64,000 nucleotides of DNA from Candidatus Altarchaeales archaeon (GCA_014727915.1 WJMO01000005.1:434001-498000); one strand, 5' to 3'; positions 16,899 through 25,169 are shown, counted from the stretch's first letter. Notes: a model not told the origin generated them from the letters alone. Numbers and translations: made by a program.

Positions 16899-17683
16899 CC
16901 TATGATGGTGCCTATGCCTTCCTCTCCCATCAAAGCCCTCTTCAGGTAGCCTGGCCTGGCCCCTGATATGACCTCCGACTTAATGCCGTCCTCCGATAGC
17001 GTCAGCAGTTCCCTGACCTTCCTCGCTATGCCTCCCGTGACGTCGGTGCCGTCGGTCTCCCTCTTTTCAAGTTCTGCCATGACATCCCCGTCAACCCTGT
17101 CGTACTTCACCGCGTTCTTGTCATCCGGGCTGCGGTCGTAGATGCCATTATGCGAAGTCGTGATTATCACCCTGTCTGCTCTTAGCCTCCCTGCAAGGTA
17201 TGGGACGAGGTGGTCGCCGCTCAGTATGTTGAATCCGGTCTTGAGGTCGGGCAGCACGTCACCGTATGCCACGGGGGTGAGCCCCAGCCCCAAGAGGAGT
17301 TCCACGGACCTCACAGGATACTCTGCCAGCTTCCTGCCATCAAGTATCCCGCCAGCCGACGGCTGGCATGCGATCGCGTTCACGCCCGAGTCGACGAGGG
17401 CTGACACCACTTTCTCGTTGAGGGCCTCCATGCTCTTATGCGTCAGGGCAAGGCCCCTAACCTGTTTCCTGCTCTGGTAGCCCCTGTCAAGCTGGTATTC
17501 CTTGGCGAGGACGTGCCCGAAGGGTCCTGCGCCGTGGACGACCACCAGGGTCATGCCCCCCTCGTACATGGCCTCGGATATCTCGCATGCCAGCCTCTTA
17601 AGGGTCTCTTCGTCCACTTCCATCTTGTCCTCGCTCTTCCTGGTTATAAGCGACCCTCCCAGCTTCAAGACAGTCAGACTCAT
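16895..17683 (-). CDS. ipk: Isopentenyl phosphate kinase
   Basis: Phosphorylates isopentenyl phosphate to IPP, closing the archaeal mevalonate route. The 262-residue amino acid kinase family protein opens with MSLTVLKLGGSLIT, has VVVHGAGPFGHVLA with the family-specific His, then GDVLPD, FNILSGDHLVPYLA, and TDGTDVTGGIARKV near the C-terminus. The start at 17683 overlaps the glutamate 5-kinase stop by ATGA, so the two kinases are translationally coupled. They share the same fold, which may reflect an old duplication or simply operon packing. The family call is secure. Confidence 0.93.
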   Translation of the reverse strand: MSLTVLKLGGSLITRKSEDKMEVDEETLKRLACEISEAMYEGGMTLVVVHGAGPFGHVLAKEYQLDRGYQSRKQVRGLALTHKSMEALNEKVVSALVDSGVNAIACQPSAGGILDGRKLAEYPVRSVELLLGLGLTPVAYGDVLPDLKTGFNILSGDHLVPYLAGRLRADRVIITTSHNGIYDRSPDDKNAVKYDRVDGDVMAELEKRETDGTDVTGGIARKVRELLTLSEDGIKSEVISGARPGYLKRALMGEEGIGTIIG

Positions 17684-18801
17684 CTTTTTATCAGTACTAT
17701 GTTGTCGTTGTTTATGACCTCCTTGCAGGCTTTCCTCTTGAGGATCTTCACTATCTCGCTGCACTGCCTTCCCCTGATCTTCGCCAGGTCGTCGGAGCTG
17801 AAGTTGCTTATCCCCCGCGCGAACTCCCTGCCCCTCCCGTCGACCACTGCCACCAGGTCTCCCCTGTCGAAGATGCCCTTCACCTTCGTGATCCCGGAGG
17901 GTAGGAGGCTTGCCTTGCCCTTGGACAGGACTCTCACCGCGCCTTCATCCACCACTATGAATCCCTTCGCGGCAGAGGAGAAGAGTATCCACTGCTGCTT
18001 GTTCTCCATCCTCTTGTCAGGTATGAATACGGTGCCCACAGGTTCTCCATTTATCAGCCTTGACAGGACGTCCTTCATTCCGGAATCCACTATGGCCATG
18101 GCTATCCCGCAGTCCATCATTATCTTCCCGGCCTGTATCTTGGACTGTATGCCGCCGACGCCGCCGAGCCTGGACTTCCCCTTGATGGACTTGATGTCCC
18201 CCGTCATCTTGTCCACGACGTCTATCTTTATGGCGTTCCTGTCCCTCACGGGGTCTCTAGTGTATAGTCCGTCCATGCTGGACATGAGTATGAGCAGGTC
18301 TGCGTTCAGGTTCGACGCCACCAGCGCGGAGAGCGTGTCGTTGTCGCCGACTTTGATCTCCTCGACTCCCACGCTGTCGTTCTCGTTGATTATGGGTGTG
18401 GTTCCCTGTTTCAATAGCGTGTTCACCGTGTTCCTTATGTTCAAATACCTGGACCGGCTGCAGAAGTCGTCTCTTGTGAGCAGTATCTGCGCGACGTTAA
18501 CCCCCTGTCGGTTGAACGCTTTTCCATATGCTTTCATCAGCTCGTTCTGCCCTACGGCGGCTGTGGCCTGGAGCATGTGCAGGTCCCTGGGCCTCTGTTC
18601 CAAACCCATCTTCCTGATGCCGGCGGCGATGGCCCCGGAGGAGACTATTATGACCTCCCGCCCGTCTTTCTTCAAGCCCATGATCTCCCGGACTATTTTG
18701 CCTACCTTACGGTCGCTCAACACCAGGTCGTCTGTTATGCTTGCCGTCCCCACCTTGACGACTATCCTCCCGGCCTTAGATAGTGTTTTGCGCCGTTCCA
18801 T
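17680..18801 (-). CDS. proB: Glutamate 5-kinase with PUA domain
   Basis: Catalyses the first step of proline synthesis, ATP-dependent phosphorylation of glutamate. The 373-residue protein has VVKVGTASIT, IVSSGAIAAGIRKMGL, the nucleotide-binding SSMDGLYTRDP, GVGGIQSKIQAG, and a C-terminal PUA domain of about 90 residues (from KGFIVVDEGAVRVL). The length fits bacterial-type ProB. Glutamate-5-semialdehyde dehydrogenase (ProA) is not nearby. ATG 18801 is chosen from the box GGTTATTAAAACAG near 18827-18840. Bacterial-type ProB is patchy in archaea, so acquisition by transfer is possible. It is coupled to ipk. Confidence 0.92.
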   Translation of the reverse strand: MERRKTLSKAGRIVVKVGTASITDDLVLSDRKVGKIVREIMGLKKDGREVIIVSSGAIAAGIRKMGLEQRPRDLHMLQATAAVGQNELMKAYGKAFNRQGVNVAQILLTRDDFCSRSRYLNIRNTVNTLLKQGTTPIINENDSVGVEEIKVGDNDTLSALVASNLNADLLILMSSMDGLYTRDPVRDRNAIKIDVVDKMTGDIKSIKGKSRLGGVGGIQSKIQAGKIMMDCGIAMAIVDSGMKDVLSRLINGEPVGTVFIPDKRMENKQQWILFSSAAKGFIVVDEGAVRVLSKGKASLLPSGITKVKGIFDRGDLVAVVDGRGREFARGISNFSSDDLAKIRGRQCSEIVKILKRKACKEVINNDNIVLIKR

Positions 18802-18827
18802 GGCAATAAACCATTTAGGTATTCCCT

Positions 18828-18840
18828 GTTTTAATAACCG
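18828..18840. promoter_or_regulatory. Bidirectional TATA-like element
   Basis: The sequence around GTTTTAATAACC can be read as a box on both strands. It lies about 33 nt upstream of proB on the minus strand and about 25 nt upstream of the plus-strand gene at 18858, fitting a leaderless mRNA there. TBP bound here could serve both genes. Confidence 0.5.
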
Positions 18841-18857
18841 GGGGCTAATATGGTAGC

Positions 18858-19442
18858 ATGGTCGATATGGTCGGTTTTGCCATTCCAGTGATCCTCCTCT
18901 CGATAGCAATATTCGCCGTCCTGGTGGTTTTGAACGCATTCTTCAAGCTGGCCATGTTCAACAGGTCCATGAGGTCCCTGGCCAGGGACATGGGGTTGAA
19001 CTACACCCAGACCCTAGTGTTCCGCCCTCCCAAAGTGAACGGCTTCTACAATGGCCGGGACGTGGTCGTGGACACCTTCGAGAAGCCCGGCGGCGGCGAC
19101 CGCATTCGAGTGCGCGTTTTCCACTCCGGCGAACTATCGGACGAGTTCACCGTCGGTTCGAAGGAGTTCTTTGAGGAGGAGAGCAAGGGTGCTGCTATAC
19201 CTCTAGAATCAGATAACACAGGCTTCACCGAGGGGTTCAGGGTTTCCGGCGGCGACAGGAAGCTGGTGAGAAAGTTCCTGGACGCCGACCTCCAGGAGAG
19301 GATTGTGTCTTCAGGCCTGTCCTTCATGGTGGGGAAATACTATGTCCAGCACGTTTCAAAGGATTTGACAGTGGACAAGGACAGGATCGTCAGGGCCCTT
19401 GACCTTCTGGTCGAGGCCGCCTCCCGGGCTGACACCCTGTGA
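18858..19442 (+). CDS. Membrane-anchored protein, family shared with 37705-38301
   Basis: A 194-residue protein with one N-terminal membrane segment (about residues 6-30) and a soluble domain. The domain contains NGFYNGRDVVVDTF, RIRVRVFHSG, a FEEES/DRKLVRKFLDADLQERI helix and KDRIVRALDLLVEAASRAD at the end. The protein at 37705-38301 has the same layout: SGTYSGRGLTLDLL, RIVVSVD, a central acidic segment and KKRVKHIVDAMVYIANMAE. I infer that the two are paralogues of one unnamed family. Topology suggests a cytoplasmic or exported domain on a single anchor. The function is unknown. Confidence 0.65.
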   Translation: MVDMVGFAIPVILLSIAIFAVLVVLNAFFKLAMFNRSMRSLARDMGLNYTQTLVFRPPKVNGFYNGRDVVVDTFEKPGGGDRIRVRVFHSGELSDEFTVGSKEFFEEESKGAAIPLESDNTGFTEGFRVSGGDRKLVRKFLDADLQERIVSSGLSFMVGKYYVQHVSKDLTVDKDRIVRALDLLVEAASRADTL

Positions 19443-19446
19443 CGCC

Positions 19447-20163
19447 TCACATCCTTTTTTCGTCTACGAAGTCTCCGAATATGGTCTGGTGGGGCTGCAA
19501 TGTTATCCCCTTTTCCAGCACGTAGGGCACGAGGTTCGTCATGTGCCTGGCGCCCCTCATCTTCAGTATCTCCAGGGCTCTGACGCGCGTCTTGCCCCTG
19601 CGCAGGTTGTACAAGAGTATGACCCCGTCTACGATGGATTCCATGTTCCCGTGGTTGGACGCCGAATGCACGTCAACCGCCTTCTCATAGACCATCAGCG
19701 ATGTGCACCCGCTCTTCCTGAGCCATGTTATCAGCTTCAAGACGCCCTGCCGCTGCTCGAACTCGCTCTCTATCATCATCTCTATGCTGGTGACCGAGTC
19801 TATGACCACCCTGTCAGCGCCGAGCTCGTTTATGGCGTCCTCTATCCTGCCGTATTCTCCCCTGAGTATGTGCATTACGTCCTGCGGCTCTATGGCGAGT
19901 ATCCTGATCTTGTTCTCGTCCTCCATCTTTTTGATGTCCCACCCGTGGCCTTTCATGTTCTCCCTTATCTCTTCCGCGCCCTCCTCGAAAGTGACATACA
20001 CTCCTGGATGGCCCATCTTCGCCCCGTTGTAGATGAACTGCATGGCCATGGTGGATTTCCCTGACCCGCAACCGCCGACTATCAGGACGTTCGTGTTCTT
20101 CTTGAAACCTCCTTCGAGCATCTCGTCCAATCCTGGTATCCCCGTGGGGACCTTCTCCTTCAT
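19447..20163 (-). CDS. KaiC-like RecA-superfamily ATPase
   Basis: A 238-residue single-domain KaiC-type protein. KVPTGIPGLDEMLEGGF is the standard opening, VGGCGSGKSTMAMQF is Walker A, GVYVTFEEGAEEIRENM follows with the catalytic-type acidic pair, and VVIDSVTSIEMM is Walker B. The end ILKMRGARH matches the KMRGxxH motif of archaeal KaiC homologues. These proteins bind ATP and are linked to signal transduction in archaea; a circadian role should not be assumed. ATG 20163 is preferred over an in-frame GTG at 20172 because GAGGTG lies 6 nt upstream. It is divergent from the PRPP synthetase gene. Confidence 0.9.
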   Translation of the reverse strand: MKEKVPTGIPGLDEMLEGGFKKNTNVLIVGGCGSGKSTMAMQFIYNGAKMGHPGVYVTFEEGAEEIRENMKGHGWDIKKMEDENKIRILAIEPQDVMHILRGEYGRIEDAINELGADRVVIDSVTSIEMMIESEFEQRQGVLKLITWLRKSGCTSLMVYEKAVDVHSASNHGNMESIVDGVILLYNLRRGKTRVRALEILKMRGARHMTNLVPYVLEKGITLQPHQTIFGDFVDEKRM

Positions 20164-20182
20164 AACGCCCACCTCATTTTGC

Positions 20183-20196
20183 AGATATATTTAACC
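20183..20196. promoter_or_regulatory. TATA-like element between kaiC-like gene and prs
   Basis: AGATATATTTAACC reads as a box on both strands. On the minus strand (GGTTAAATATATC) it lies about 26 nt before the kaiC-like ATG; on the plus strand it precedes prs by about 36 nt, leaving a short leader. It is a plausible shared core promoter, inferred from spacing only. Confidence 0.5.
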
Positions 20197-20225
20197 CAAT
20201 TACTAATACCCTTACAGTCTTTAAA

Positions 20226-21092
20226 ATGGAGATGCTTGTTTTCGGGGGGACGAGGTCCTCTGGCATCGCCTGGTCGGTGGCCAAGGCGCTGAAGTCCGAG
20301 GTTGGTAAGTCTGAGGTGAAGACCTTCCCAGACGGGGAAAAATACGTGAAACTGCTCTCTAAGGCTGAGGGCCGTGAGTGCGCGGTCGTCCAGTCCGTCA
20401 GGTCCAACGACGATTTCATGGAGTTGCTGCTCATGCTGGACGCCCTGCGGGACATGGGCGCCGTCCAAGTGCATGCGATAATGCCCTACATGGCCTATAT
20501 GCGGCAGGACAAGAGGTTCACAGAGGGGGAGGCGCTGAGCGCGAAGACATTGCTTAAGGTGTTGGACGAGTTCGCGGACTCGCTGACGATGATAAACTGC
20601 CATTTCCTCAGCGAGGGCGGGGAGTCCTTCTACAAACACGTGCGTTTCATGAACTTGGACGCCGTGCCCCTGCTGGTCAAGTACTTCAGGTCCAAGGTGA
20701 AGAACCCGATCGTGGTCGCGCCCGACAAGGGGTCGATGGGGTATGCGAAGGCTGCTGCGGAGATACTCGACTGCGACTTCAACCACCTTTCCAAGAAGCG
20801 GATATCCGGGAGCGAGGTAGTCATCAAGTCCAAGGACCTGGATGTGAAGGGGAAGGACGTCATAATATTGGATGATATCATAAGCACCGGCGGAACCATA
20901 GTAGAGTCTGTGAAGGTCATACGAGGCTGGAAGCCGGCTTCCATCAATGTGGGCTGCGTGCACGGCCTCTTCCTCAAGGGCATAGAGTCTTTCACAGGCG
21001 TCGTGGACCGTCTGGTTTCAACTGACACGTTGGACAACCCGGTGGCCAAGGTCAACGTGGCAGACCTGATTGCCGAAGACCTTAAGAGATGA
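20226..21092 (+). CDS. prs: Ribose-phosphate pyrophosphokinase
   Basis: Makes PRPP from ribose 5-phosphate and ATP for nucleotide, histidine and tryptophan synthesis. The 288-residue protein shows FPDGEKYVKL, MPYMAYMRQDKRFTEGEALS (the ATP-binding flexible loop region), VVAPDKGSMGYAK, and the PRPP-binding motif DVIILDDIISTGGTI. Length and short N-terminus match archaeal class enzymes. The stop overlaps the start of the DUF192 gene by 4 nt, forming a three-gene run with the methyltransferase-fold membrane protein. Confidence 0.95.
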   Translation: MEMLVFGGTRSSGIAWSVAKALKSEVGKSEVKTFPDGEKYVKLLSKAEGRECAVVQSVRSNDDFMELLLMLDALRDMGAVQVHAIMPYMAYMRQDKRFTEGEALSAKTLLKVLDEFADSLTMINCHFLSEGGESFYKHVRFMNLDAVPLLVKYFRSKVKNPIVVAPDKGSMGYAKAAAEILDCDFNHLSKKRISGSEVVIKSKDLDVKGKDVIILDDIISTGGTIVESVKVIRGWKPASINVGCVHGLFLKGIESFTGVVDRLVSTDTLDNPVAKVNVADLIAEDLKR

Positions 21093-21517
21093 AGCTTGCC
21101 TGCTATCTTCTGACTGTGTTGCTGACGCTCTCTGCGCTTTGCATGGATGATGGCACACCCACGGTCTGCTTTGGCCTTTCCTGCGTTTCCGTGGAGGTCG
21201 CCGACGACGACGGCGAGCGGACGGCCGGGTTGATGCACAGGGAGGGCCTTCCACCCGACGCGGGCATGCTGTTCGTGTTCGAGGATGAGGGCATGCACTC
21301 CTTTTGGATGAAGAACACGCTCATGCCATTGGACATGGTGTGGTTGGACTCCGACTACCGTGTCGTGCATGTGGTCAGCGCCCTGCCCTGCGAGTCCGAC
21401 CCTTGTCCAACCTATTCTCCGCCCACCCCATCCAGGTATGTGCTGGAGGTGAACATGGGATATGCTGAACAGCATGGCATCCGGGTGGGTGACGTGGCGG
21501 AGGTGACCGGCTTATGA
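21089..21517 (+). CDS. Exported DUF192 protein
   Basis: A 142-residue protein with an N-terminal hydrophobic signal (about residues 3-18) followed by a DUF192 domain. The family core is seen as RTAGLMHREGLPPDAGMLFVF, HSFWMKNTLMPLDMVWLD and the ending RYVLEVNMGYAEQHGI-RVGD. The family folds as a small beta barrel and is often exported; its role is not established. It is coupled on both sides by 4-nt overlaps (prs upstream, spermidine-synthase-like gene downstream). Confidence 0.88.
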   Translation: MKLACYLLTVLLTLSALCMDDGTPTVCFGLSCVSVEVADDDGERTAGLMHREGLPPDAGMLFVFEDEGMHSFWMKNTLMPLDMVWLDSDYRVVHVVSALPCESDPCPTYSPPTPSRYVLEVNMGYAEQHGIRVGDVAEVTGL

Positions 21518-22998
21518 GGTCTTTCCCCTTGAAGTTCACGGTGTTCTCGGCGGGCGCTTCGGTCATGGTGGTGGAGATACTGGCGAGCAGGATAATGGCG
21601 CCCTACTATGGGTCGTCAACGTTCGTGTGGTCGGCTCTCATAGCGGTCGTATTGGCGAGCCTGAGCGTCGGATACTATGTTGGCGGCAGGTTGGCTGACA
21701 TGAACCCGACCGTGAAGACGCTCTCCCGGATACTAGTTCTTTCGTCCGTTTTCATAGGCTTGATACCGTTCTTCAAGGAGCCTGTGCTCCTGGCGTGCTA
21801 TTTCCTCATGGGGTTGAAGGCCGGCTCTATCGCAGCTTCCGCGATACTACTCTCCGTTCCCGCTGTGCTGTTGGGCACCGTCTCACCGTATGCTATCAAA
21901 CTTTCCGCCCGGGACCTCAAGGGGATTGGGACCACGTCAGGGGACATATATGCGCTTTCGACTGTGGGCAGCATAGTCGGAACCCTTGCGGCGGGCTTCC
22001 TCCTCATACCCTACCTGCCCCTTTCAACTGTGTTCTACTCCGTGTCGGTAACGCTGCTGGCTTCCAGCATACTGTTGCATTTCAGCAGTTGGCGTGTGGA
22101 CCAAGTAATACTCCTGGTCCTGATGGCGGGTTTGATGCTCTTCTTCCGCGAGCCATATGTGGGGGGCAGGCAGCTTTTGCACATGGAGTACTCGCCCTAC
22201 AACAGGATCATAGTCGAGGAGGACGACCACAACAGGTACATGTACCTGGACGGGCGGTCCACGGGCGCGATGGTGCTGTCTACGGGTTTTAGCCTCTACG
22301 AGTACGCCCACTACTTTGAGATACCCTTCCTCCTGAAACCTGACATTGGGGATGTGTTGTTCGTGGGCGGCGGTTCCGGAGTTGGTGTGAAGCAGGTGGT
22401 CGCAAACCACCCTAGCGCGTCTGTAACGGTGTCCGAGATCGACCCCCGGGTCTACGAGGCTTCCCACGAGTACTTCTATCAGGGCATGGACGATTCAGTC
22501 GACGTTCGGCTGATGGATGCGAGGATGATAGTGAAAGACGGCGGTGAATACGACTATGTCGTGTTTGACGTCTTCACGGGCAGGAATGCGATACCAAATC
22601 ACCTTGTGACCTCCGAGTTCTTCGCTGACGTTTCCAGGTCAACCTCCGATGATGCGATAATACTTTTGAACGTCATCTCCTCCGTTGAGGGAAGCCGCAG
22701 CCTGGTTCTCAAGTCGGTGCTGAAGACAGTCTCGCCCTATTTCCCCCATGCGAAAGTGTATCCTCTGCATTCCGTCAGCATAATGCCCCAGAACGTGATA
22801 GTGATTGCGTCGAAGAAGCCCTTACCATCCGACGGGGAGGTACGGGCCAGGATCGAGGATACCCGGGTCCTTTCCTCGTCGAAACTGCACAGCCTACTTG
22901 ACCGTGAGCTGAAGAAGCCGTTGTCCCTCGACGGCGGTGTGATGCTGACTGACGAGCACAACCCCGTGGATCAGATGTACGCTGAGGTCTGGGGTTAG
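21514..22998 (+). CDS. Membrane-fused spermidine-synthase-like protein
   Basis: A 494-residue protein with about seven membrane helices (roughly residues 5-215) fused to an aminopropyltransferase-like Rossmann domain. The N-terminal part carries VVEILASRIMAPYYGSS, common in membrane relatives of spermidine synthase. The soluble part has YSPYNRIIVEED, GDVLFVGGGSGVG (the nucleoside-binding glycine motif), VTVSEIDPRVYEASHEYF and YDYVVFDVFTGRNAIPNHL. The canonical catalytic DxYDVI-type aspartate segment is represented by YDYVVFDVF. Whether polyamines are the real products is unknown for these fusions. It overlaps the pcm gene end by 4 nt (convergent). Confidence 0.85.
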   Translation: MRSFPLKFTVFSAGASVMVVEILASRIMAPYYGSSTFVWSALIAVVLASLSVGYYVGGRLADMNPTVKTLSRILVLSSVFIGLIPFFKEPVLLACYFLMGLKAGSIAASAILLSVPAVLLGTVSPYAIKLSARDLKGIGTTSGDIYALSTVGSIVGTLAAGFLLIPYLPLSTVFYSVSVTLLASSILLHFSSWRVDQVILLVLMAGLMLFFREPYVGGRQLLHMEYSPYNRIIVEEDDHNRYMYLDGRSTGAMVLSTGFSLYEYAHYFEIPFLLKPDIGDVLFVGGGSGVGVKQVVANHPSASVTVSEIDPRVYEASHEYFYQGMDDSVDVRLMDARMIVKDGGEYDYVVFDVFTGRNAIPNHLVTSEFFADVSRSTSDDAIILLNVISSVEGSRSLVLKSVLKTVSPYFPHAKVYPLHSVSIMPQNVIVIASKKPLPSDGEVRARIEDTRVLSSSKLHSLLDRELKKPLSLDGGVMLTDEHNPVDQMYAEVWG

Positions 22999-23639
22999 CC
23001 GTCCCACCCGTCCTCGCCTATCAGGGGGACGAAAACGCAACCTCCATGGCATATCTCCTCCGGTCTTCCGCTGGCGTCCTTCCGTATCTCGAGGAGTGTC
23101 TGACCTGATCTTCCCCCTACTGGGATCAGCATCCTGCCGTCATCTGCCAGCTGGTCTGCCAGGGCCTTGGGAACGCCTGGGGATGCTGCCGTTACCAGTA
23201 TCCTGTCGTAGGGCGCCTTCCCAGCGTGTCCCATGGTCCCGTCTGCGTCCACGACTTCCACGTTATCGTATCTTAAACTCCTTAGAAGTTCTCTGCTCCT
23301 CTCAGCCAATTCAGGCACGCGCTCCACGGTGACCACATCCCCTTCCCTGGCTAGTTCAGCCAGTATGGCCGCCTGGTAACCTGACCCGGTGCCTACCTCG
23401 AGTATGTGGCTGTCTTCTCTCACGTCCAAGAGCTCGGTCATTATGGCCACCATATGCGGCGCGCTTATGGTCTGGTTTGATCCTATGGGCTGGGGCGTGT
23501 CCGCGTAGGCGCGGTCCCTTATGCCGCCCGGCATGAAAAGGTGGCGGGGGACCCTGCTCATGGCTTCTATGACACGCTTTGACTTCAGATATCCCCTGCT
23601 TACGAGTCTTTCTACCAGTTCCCTTCGTTCTTCGTCCAT
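22995..23639 (-). CDS. pcm: Protein-L-isoaspartate O-methyltransferase
   Basis: Repairs isoaspartyl residues in aged proteins using SAM. The 214-residue protein has AYADTPQPIGSNQTISAPHM (the Ser/Thr-rich substrate motif), ILEVGTGSGYQAA (SAM motif I), VVTVERVPEL (post I), APYDRILVTAA (motif II) and MLIPVGGRSGQ (motif III). ATG 23639 is one base after the stop of the upstream gene at 23641, so the longer frame to 23723 is rejected. Cotranscribed with the Pro-rich protein and probably uppP. Confidence 0.94.
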   Translation of the reverse strand: MDEERRELVERLVSRGYLKSKRVIEAMSRVPRHLFMPGGIRDRAYADTPQPIGSNQTISAPHMVAIMTELLDVREDSHILEVGTGSGYQAAILAELAREGDVVTVERVPELAERSRELLRSLRYDNVEVVDADGTMGHAGKAPYDRILVTAASPGVPKALADQLADDGRMLIPVGGRSGQTLLEIRKDASGRPEEICHGGCVFVPLIGEDGWDG

Positions 23640-23640
23640 G

Positions 23641-24261
23641 TCACTTCCGCGACCTTCCGAACCGTCCTGTCTTCTTGGCTGCGGTCTTCTTGGACCCGAA
23701 CCCCCTGAAACCGGGTTTACCACCTATCTGGTCCTTGTAGTCTGTGGTGCCGAAGACCTTCATCATATGCTCCTTGTACGAGCGCGGCTTTCCCTCGGCC
23801 TTTTCGTGGTGTCCCTGGTGCATCTGCGAGAACGGGTTGCCTCGTCCGCCGCTTGTCTGCTTGCCCTCTTCCATCTTCTGCTTTATGTACTCTTTCATCT
23901 TCTCCTGTGTGCTGGCGTCATCGTCGGAGTCCAGCTGCGGGAGGTGGCTCGCGTGCTGTTTCCGCATGAACTTGGCCATACGCTCCTGGAGGGTGAGCTC
24001 ATGGGGCGCCTTCATCTCAGGCGGCTTCTCCTCCGGCGGGGGTTCCGGCGGCGGTTCGGGAGGCTGCTGTGATTCTCCGCTGTAGGTCTCGGATATGGTG
24101 TTGAAGTCCGCGTCGTATGCTGTGAAGCTCCGTCCCCCGACTTCGAAGTCGTCGCGGGTGGAGCCGTCGCTCAGGACTTCGAGTATCCTCCCGTCACCCA
24201 TCCTCCTGAAAAGCCGGTTTCCGATGTATTTCTCCTCCATCCACTGGCCGTCTTCGCCCAT
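23641..24261 (-). CDS. Pro-rich linker protein with basic tail, unknown
   Basis: A 206-residue low-complexity protein. The first 60 residues look folded (RLFRRMGDGRILEVLSDGST), then a run of Pro and Glu (about 68-85), a helical region (LTQERMAKFMRKQ-like), and a strongly basic end rich in Lys, Arg and Gly (KKTAAKKTGRFGRSRK). The tail suggests nucleic-acid or membrane binding. A TATA-like CCTTTTAAACC at about 24282-24292 fits a leaderless start. No family recognised. It lies directly upstream of pcm. Confidence 0.68.
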   Translation of the reverse strand: MGEDGQWMEEKYIGNRLFRRMGDGRILEVLSDGSTRDDFEVGGRSFTAYDADFNTISETYSGESQQPPEPPPEPPPEEKPPEMKAPHELTLQERMAKFMRKQHASHLPQLDSDDDASTQEKMKEYIKQKMEEGKQTSGGRGNPFSQMHQGHHEKAEGKPRSYKEHMMKVFGTTDYKDQIGGKPGFRGFGSKKTAAKKTGRFGRSRK

Positions 24262-24285
24262 GTTTAAACATTTGATTGGGGCGGT

Positions 24286-25062
24286 TTAAAAGGCTAGGGT
24301 TGCCAGGACAGCCAGCAAACCGAATAGTATGCAGAAGATGTCGAACCTCACCCTTTTAGCGAACAATATCAGAGCGTCCATGAGGGCGTAGCCTGATATG
24401 AACGAGGCGAGCAATCCGGCGGCTCCCACGCCCAGTTCAACGCTGCCAAGCCCGTCCGTTAGCAACTCCAAAACCACTGCGCCGGCGACGGCGGGCACGC
24501 TCAACAAAAAGCTGAGCCTCAACGCCTCGTCCTGCCGGACCTCGCTCAACACCAAGGTGGAGACCGTGACCCCGCTCCTGCTAACCCCGGGCAATATGCT
24601 GAACCCCTGCGCCAAACCCACCACCGCAGTGTCAAAAAGAGAAAGCTGCTTGAGGCTTTTAACCCCAAAAACCTTCTTGTGGGATAAATAGAGGGCTATT
24701 CCTGTGACAATCAATAGGAAGCCGATTATTGCATTCATGAACCCCCCATCAAACGCCTTCAATGTAACCGACTTAAACCAGAAATACATGACTAACCCGC
24801 TGACCCCCGTGAACACGGATGCGACAGCCAGGAACTTCACCAATGGCTTGTCCTCGAAAACCTTCGCCCACGTCCCCCGGTACTTCACCAACACCGCCGC
24901 CATGGTCCCCACATGCAGGAAAATCCCATAGGCAAACGCCTCACCCGGACTCAATCCGAAGAAATCCAACAACACCAACATCGTCTGCCCACTACTGGAA
25001 ACAGGCAACCACTCACCCACACCCTGCAACAAACCCAACAACAAACCAGACAACAAATCCAC
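24286..25062 (-). CDS. uppP: Undecaprenyl-diphosphatase-like protein
   Basis: A 258-residue, eight-helix membrane phosphatase of the BacA/UppP family that dephosphorylates polyprenyl diphosphate carriers outside or within the membrane. The two catalytic motifs are present: QGVGEWLPVSSSGQ near residue 14 and PGVSRSGVT near 165. In bacteria it recycles undecaprenyl diphosphate; in an archaeon the likely substrate is a dolichyl-type carrier for surface glycans, matching the GT-C genes nearby. GTG 25062 gives the usual N-terminus MDLLSGLLLG, and an AT-rich box TTTTATTAGG at 25084-25093 would make the mRNA leaderless. Confidence 0.92.
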   Translation of the reverse strand: MDLLSGLLLGLLQGVGEWLPVSSSGQTMLVLLDFFGLSPGEAFAYGIFLHVGTMAAVLVKYRGTWAKVFEDKPLVKFLAVASVFTGVSGLVMYFWFKSVTLKAFDGGFMNAIIGFLLIVTGIALYLSHKKVFGVKSLKQLSLFDTAVVGLAQGFSILPGVSRSGVTVSTLVLSEVRQDEALRLSFLLSVPAVAGAVVLELLTDGLGSVELGVGAAGLLASFISGYALMDALILFAKRVRFDIFCILFGLLAVLATLAF

Positions 25063-25066
25063 ATTA

Positions 25067-25093
25067 TTTATAACTCATACCTCCCTAATAAAA
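25067..25093. promoter_or_regulatory. Interleaved divergent promoters of tRNA-Lys and uppP
   Basis: TTTATAAC at 25067-25074 on the plus strand is centred about 26 nt before the first base of the tRNA. TTTTATTAGG on the minus strand (25084-25093) is centred about 27 nt before the uppP GTG. The two core promoters overlap in 30 bp, each start site lying beside the other's box, so they may compete. Confidence 0.55.
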
Positions 25094-25095
25094 TC

Positions 25096-25169
25096 GGGCT
25101 CATAGCTCAGTCTGGTAGAGCGCTCGGCTTTTAACCGAGATGCCGCGGGTTCGAACCCCGTTGAGCCCA
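25096..25169 (+). tRNA. tRNA-Lys (anticodon UUU)
   Basis: A full cloverleaf folds by eye: 7-bp acceptor GGGCTCA/TGAGCCC, D arm GCTC...GAGC, anticodon stem CTCGG/CCGAG around the loop CTTTTAA with anticodon TTT, a 5-nt variable loop, T stem GCGGG/CCCGT with a GU pair around TTCGAAC, and discriminator A. The length is 74 nt, CCA is not encoded and there is no intron. The upstream box predicts transcription from near the mature 5' end. Confidence 0.97.

Noticed and set aside
17438..18856. Plus-strand frame of 472 codons opposite proB and ipk
   Set aside because: Both antisense partners are well-supported enzymes; the frame is Ser/Pro/Leu-rich and has no motif.
19399..20064. Plus-strand 221-codon frame opposite the KaiC-like gene
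   Set aside because: Antisense to an intact RecA-fold ATPase; His/Leu/Val-rich shadow.
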